The notes below the pieces were generated by a model. The model was not told where the DNA came from and searched no databases. It saw only the letters and a program-made list of their open reading frames with translations. Of a stretch of DNA of 64,000 bases, positions 60,917 to 64,000 are shown piece after piece. The position numbers and the translations under genes are program-made. The stretch is from Muricea muricata (taxonomy: Eukaryota > Cnidaria > Anthozoa > Malacalcyonacea > Plexauridae): the NCBI GenBank assembly GCA_963855995.1, contig OY979716.1, positions 44,242,480 to 44,306,479 on the forward strand, read 5' to 3'. Position 1 is the stretch's first letter. Each line of letters opens with the position of its first letter.

Positions 60917-63900
60917 TCAAGTGCCAAAGCGGGATTTGTGTGCATCTAATGCTTCTTCAATAGAGGGTCGTGGTGTTGGCGCAATGTTGCGGGCAAGATT
61001 GCGAGGATCGTCATCTGACCGTGTTAATCTTTGGGTTATTGATCCAGGAATGGTTTGCCTCTTCCTAAAAATGTTGACCAGTAACTCTGGGATGTACGCA
61101 TATGCCTTAGGTTCTAGTATATTTACAGGTCGCCATTGCTTTGTCCTCTTACTGTATTGGAGACAATACCTATTAATTAAAAATTGACATATAAATCTAT
61201 GCGAGTGTGTGTGAAATAAAATAAATTAACCTGCCAAATAAATATACAATATACAAACCTTAGTTCACCAGCAGCATTTGTTGCCTTCTTTCTTAACACA
61301 TACTTGTTGAAGTCTATTGCTGCACACTGGTTTCTTAATTTGTACCCAACATATCTAATGGATTAGTGAAGATATAAAGAAAAAATGGTGGGAATTCAGT
61401 TCAATCAACAGTTAGGTCACTGGCAACAAAGTGCCAATGCCGAATGCTTAACCCCTGATGAATTAAATTATATGGTGCAATCTATATAAAGTGTTGCAGT
61501 TTACATAACTACAGGTAGCATTATAGTATTGCTATTAAATTATACTTATTATTGCTAATAAATTATACTCGAAAACACTTACGAAAATGCATGACGCTTT
61601 GGACAATACATAAGCAGGTGACCATGAAATGATTCCAAGAATCCTGTATGTCTATTAAATGACACAAAGATCAGAAACATGAGTGCCCCTTGTGACTAAT
61701 TAGTCACAGGTACTTCTACACCCTTGTACTAACCTGAAGCGTGTATAATAAGAAATTGTATTTAGAAATCGCTTCTTTGAGATCACTTGTCGCAATGCAT
61801 TTTGTGGAGCTGAATTTTTAGACAGTCATGGTTTCTTCCTTTCTTCCTCTGTTAGATCTGCATGGCCACATCTTCCTTGTCCTTTTCCATCCCCAATGAC
61901 CCATGAATGTTCATTCACAATGTGATGAAGAATTCCAACCCACAAATCCTAAGAAAAATTTTAAAAAAATAGTTGTTGAATTACTTTAGCAATGACCAAA
62001 TTGTAAGCATGTATGTTAATTACCACCATAAGGTTTGTGTCATGGAGTTTGGTTGTATTGCTTTTAATCCATAGATTATTGTGCCTTGACTATAGCTTTG
62101 CAACTTACTTTAAAATCATCAGCGTTCCCATCCCACTCTCTGCTACAAAACCAGAAATGGTTACGAACTGCGCCCATCCATGCTGCTAGATCTTCATTCC
62201 CCTTTTCTTTTGCGGCCTAGAAGTATAAGTACAACAATACTAGTAATGCAGATAGATGTAACAAATAAAAGTATTAAATAACAAACACAGGAATCTTCCA
62301 ACCCATGCAATTTTCCAGAAAAAAGGCATGCTGTATTCTATTATTGGACTTTATTGAAAAGAAAATTTCAAAAAGGCAATGAAAAGAAAATTTCAAAAAG
62401 TCAAAGTACAGTGAACAATGTTAGGATTAGCCCCTTAGATCACACAACTGCATGCCTCCAGTCAGATGAGCATTGATGAGCCCTGAACCTATATAAGAGA
62501 TTTGGCATGGGCACTTTTAAATTTATGGAATGACCATCTAAACCCGATAATATACACAGATACTTCAGAGCAAAACAGGCTCTCATCTAAGAGCCAAATG
62601 TTTGTTGAGAATAACACCTACAGCAGTAACTTTTTTAGCTAAGCTCTTTCCACCATGCCAAACATCCCATTGGTGAATAATAGCCTTGTACTTTGGTAAA
62701 TTTTCTAAAAGAGAAATAAAAAGCAAACATTAATTAACACTATATTGTTTACATTGTGTTAATCATTATTGTTATTTAGGGAATATAGGTTGAAAAGAGG
62801 TTAGTACATATTAAAAGAATAAATCTATGTATTTAAAAAGTATATCAACAAAATAACCAAAAGGATTAACTATTGTTCTGATGCAGATTCAGGGTAAAAA
62901 TAAAAACAAATTAAAGAAACATTTATCATTTTCAACATCATTCAAAAATTTATATTTCGATCAGATAGACCCACAACATCATGAAACAATGTTACACTAT
63001 GGCAGGCAAAAAAATACTAAAATTGCCAGCCTGCTGTTGTTTCAGGTTAGCAAATAATTTTAAAGACCTAATTTGTCATTAATCTGTTAAGATTCCAATA
63101 AAATAAATGTATTTGGGATTTTCAGGGAAATTGTTATTAATTAAAACACTTACTCATTACTGCACTGATCTCCAGATGGCTATCAGTGACCAGCTCACTT
63201 AACACCATCTTGGACTTTAACAGCTGATCAAGTCCACGTTCAAAGCCCAACCTCTCCATATTAGGACTTTTCCTTCCCTCTACTTCACGAACATCCACAA
63301 TATTCATTCCCAGTATGTGCTTTGATTCCATGTCAGCAAATGAATATGTGCAATACTGAGCGCTGTGCCCAGGAGAATCATTGCGACCATCTGCACTCAA
63401 AATGACTTTCTTTCCTTCCCATTCTTGCCACAATTCATCTTTCATTCCATTCCAATAAGCGGCTACTGTTGGTGCAGTTAGTAAACTTTGGTACTGGTTG
63501 AAAAGATTTTTAGAAATGTACTTCAAGTTCATTATTTTCAATAAAAAGCCAATTTTAGTGTACGAATTGCCAGATAAAGCAATTGCTGAAGCAAGTAGAA
63601 GATTGGCTGCCCGGAGATTGACACAAGTAGGTTGTGATGCCCATCGCCCAGCAAAGTGCCCAGAAGAACATCCCCAATTGACTACCAGGCATGTTCCAAG
63701 GTATCGTTGCTTGTATTCAAGTTGCTTGCCACAGCCTGCACGTTTGCACACACTACCATGAAGTTCAGTAAGAACATCCATAATCATACTTGCAGAAGCT
63801 ATGCAATACTCTGTTTTTACAACATCTTCTGGACTGATTCTTTTGACACCCGATTTGTTCATATTTCCACTATTAACTTGCTCCCCTCCATCTTCATCAT

Positions 63901-64000
63901 CTTCGCCTTCAATTTGCGTATCATATACCACTTCTTCAAGAGAGGTTTTCTCCAACTGATCAACATCAAACCTGTCAACAATTCTTTTGTTAGTTTTGCA
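60917..64000 (-). pseudogene. DDE-transposase-like gene, multi-exon, one in-frame stop, cut by the window end
   Basis: The exons are 63154 to beyond 64000, 62622-62704, 62109-62216, 61734-61948, 61583-61651, 61259-61354 and 60917-61169 (stop 60917-60919). All phases agree. In order: an acidic start, Cys/His pairs (CKRAGCGKQ, CSSGHFAGRW), then VILSADGRNDSPGHSAQY with a likely first Asp, VTDSHLEISAVM with the second, HQWDVWHGGKSLAKKV, AVRNHFWFC, HTGFLESFHGHLLMYCPKR (a candidate Glu) and a basic tail. This pattern recurs in animal genomes as an uncharacterised transposase-derived family; I do not give it a superfamily. TGA at 61826-61828 follows KKP, where related proteins often have Trp, so TGG to TGA is a simple explanation. 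Otherwise it is intact. It converges on the P2X7-domain gene. Confidence 0.72.

Noticed and set aside
60873..61187. 104-codon plus-strand ORF
   Set aside because: It is the antisense shadow of the last exon of the minus-strand transposase-like gene, which has splice sites and matching phase.

Overview
This is eukaryotic DNA, almost certainly from an AT-rich invertebrate animal. Genes are split by introns with GT/AG borders and consistent phases, there are no bacterial operons, and there are LINEs, MITEs and a gene with the C-terminal domain of P2X7 receptors. A cnidarian or sponge would fit, but the sequence alone does not fix the species. Exon models below come from splice motifs and reading frame only. 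Residue numbers for the large protein use the 1,923-residue ORF whose ATG is at 21979; add 138 for the full spliced protein.

The centre (9978-51530, 41,553 bp) is one giant DNA transposon, flanked by a perfect 9-bp target-site duplication, GAATTATTT (9969-9977 and 51531-51539). Its ends are long inverted repeats of unequal length: about 6.6 kb on the left and 20.6 kb on the right. Each has a terminal part of about 1.5 kb, with five 12-bp motifs next to the tip, followed by an array of a 201-bp monomer (about 24 copies left, about 95 right). A 7,457-bp block of the right array is tandemly duplicated. Between the arms lie two divergent genes sharing a promoter of about 320 bp. On the + strand a five-exon gene (18536-27750) encodes a protein of about 2,061 residues with a PHD finger, a MULE-like DDE core, an HMG box, a USP-type peptidase, a Ulp1-type peptidase and an Ig-like C-terminus. 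On the - strand a five-exon gene (17264-18213) encodes a 157-residue protein with a coiled coil, a CCHC knuckle and an RG-rich tail. The layout matches Foldback/MULE elements of insects, at a much larger size and with more domains.

The giant element landed inside an 801-bp MITE with TA-flanked ends (pieces 9433-9977 and 51531-51795). That MITE lies in an intron of an older minus-strand gene. Its exons lie on both sides (51837-53751 and 5690-9351) and join in phase across the insertion. This older gene ends in a USP-like peptidase and has several slippage-type frameshifts, so it looks like a decaying mobile-element gene.

Left flank (1-5700): a short tandem repeat, a broken protein-kinase gene, and a plus-strand gene relic split by a 1,950-bp element with 9-bp TSD AGTGTCAGA. 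Right flank (53.9-64 kb): a decayed LINE with a TTA-rich tail, a three-exon gene with a P2X7 C-terminal (ballast) domain, and, converging on it, a multi-exon DDE-transposase-like gene with one in-frame stop that runs off the window end.
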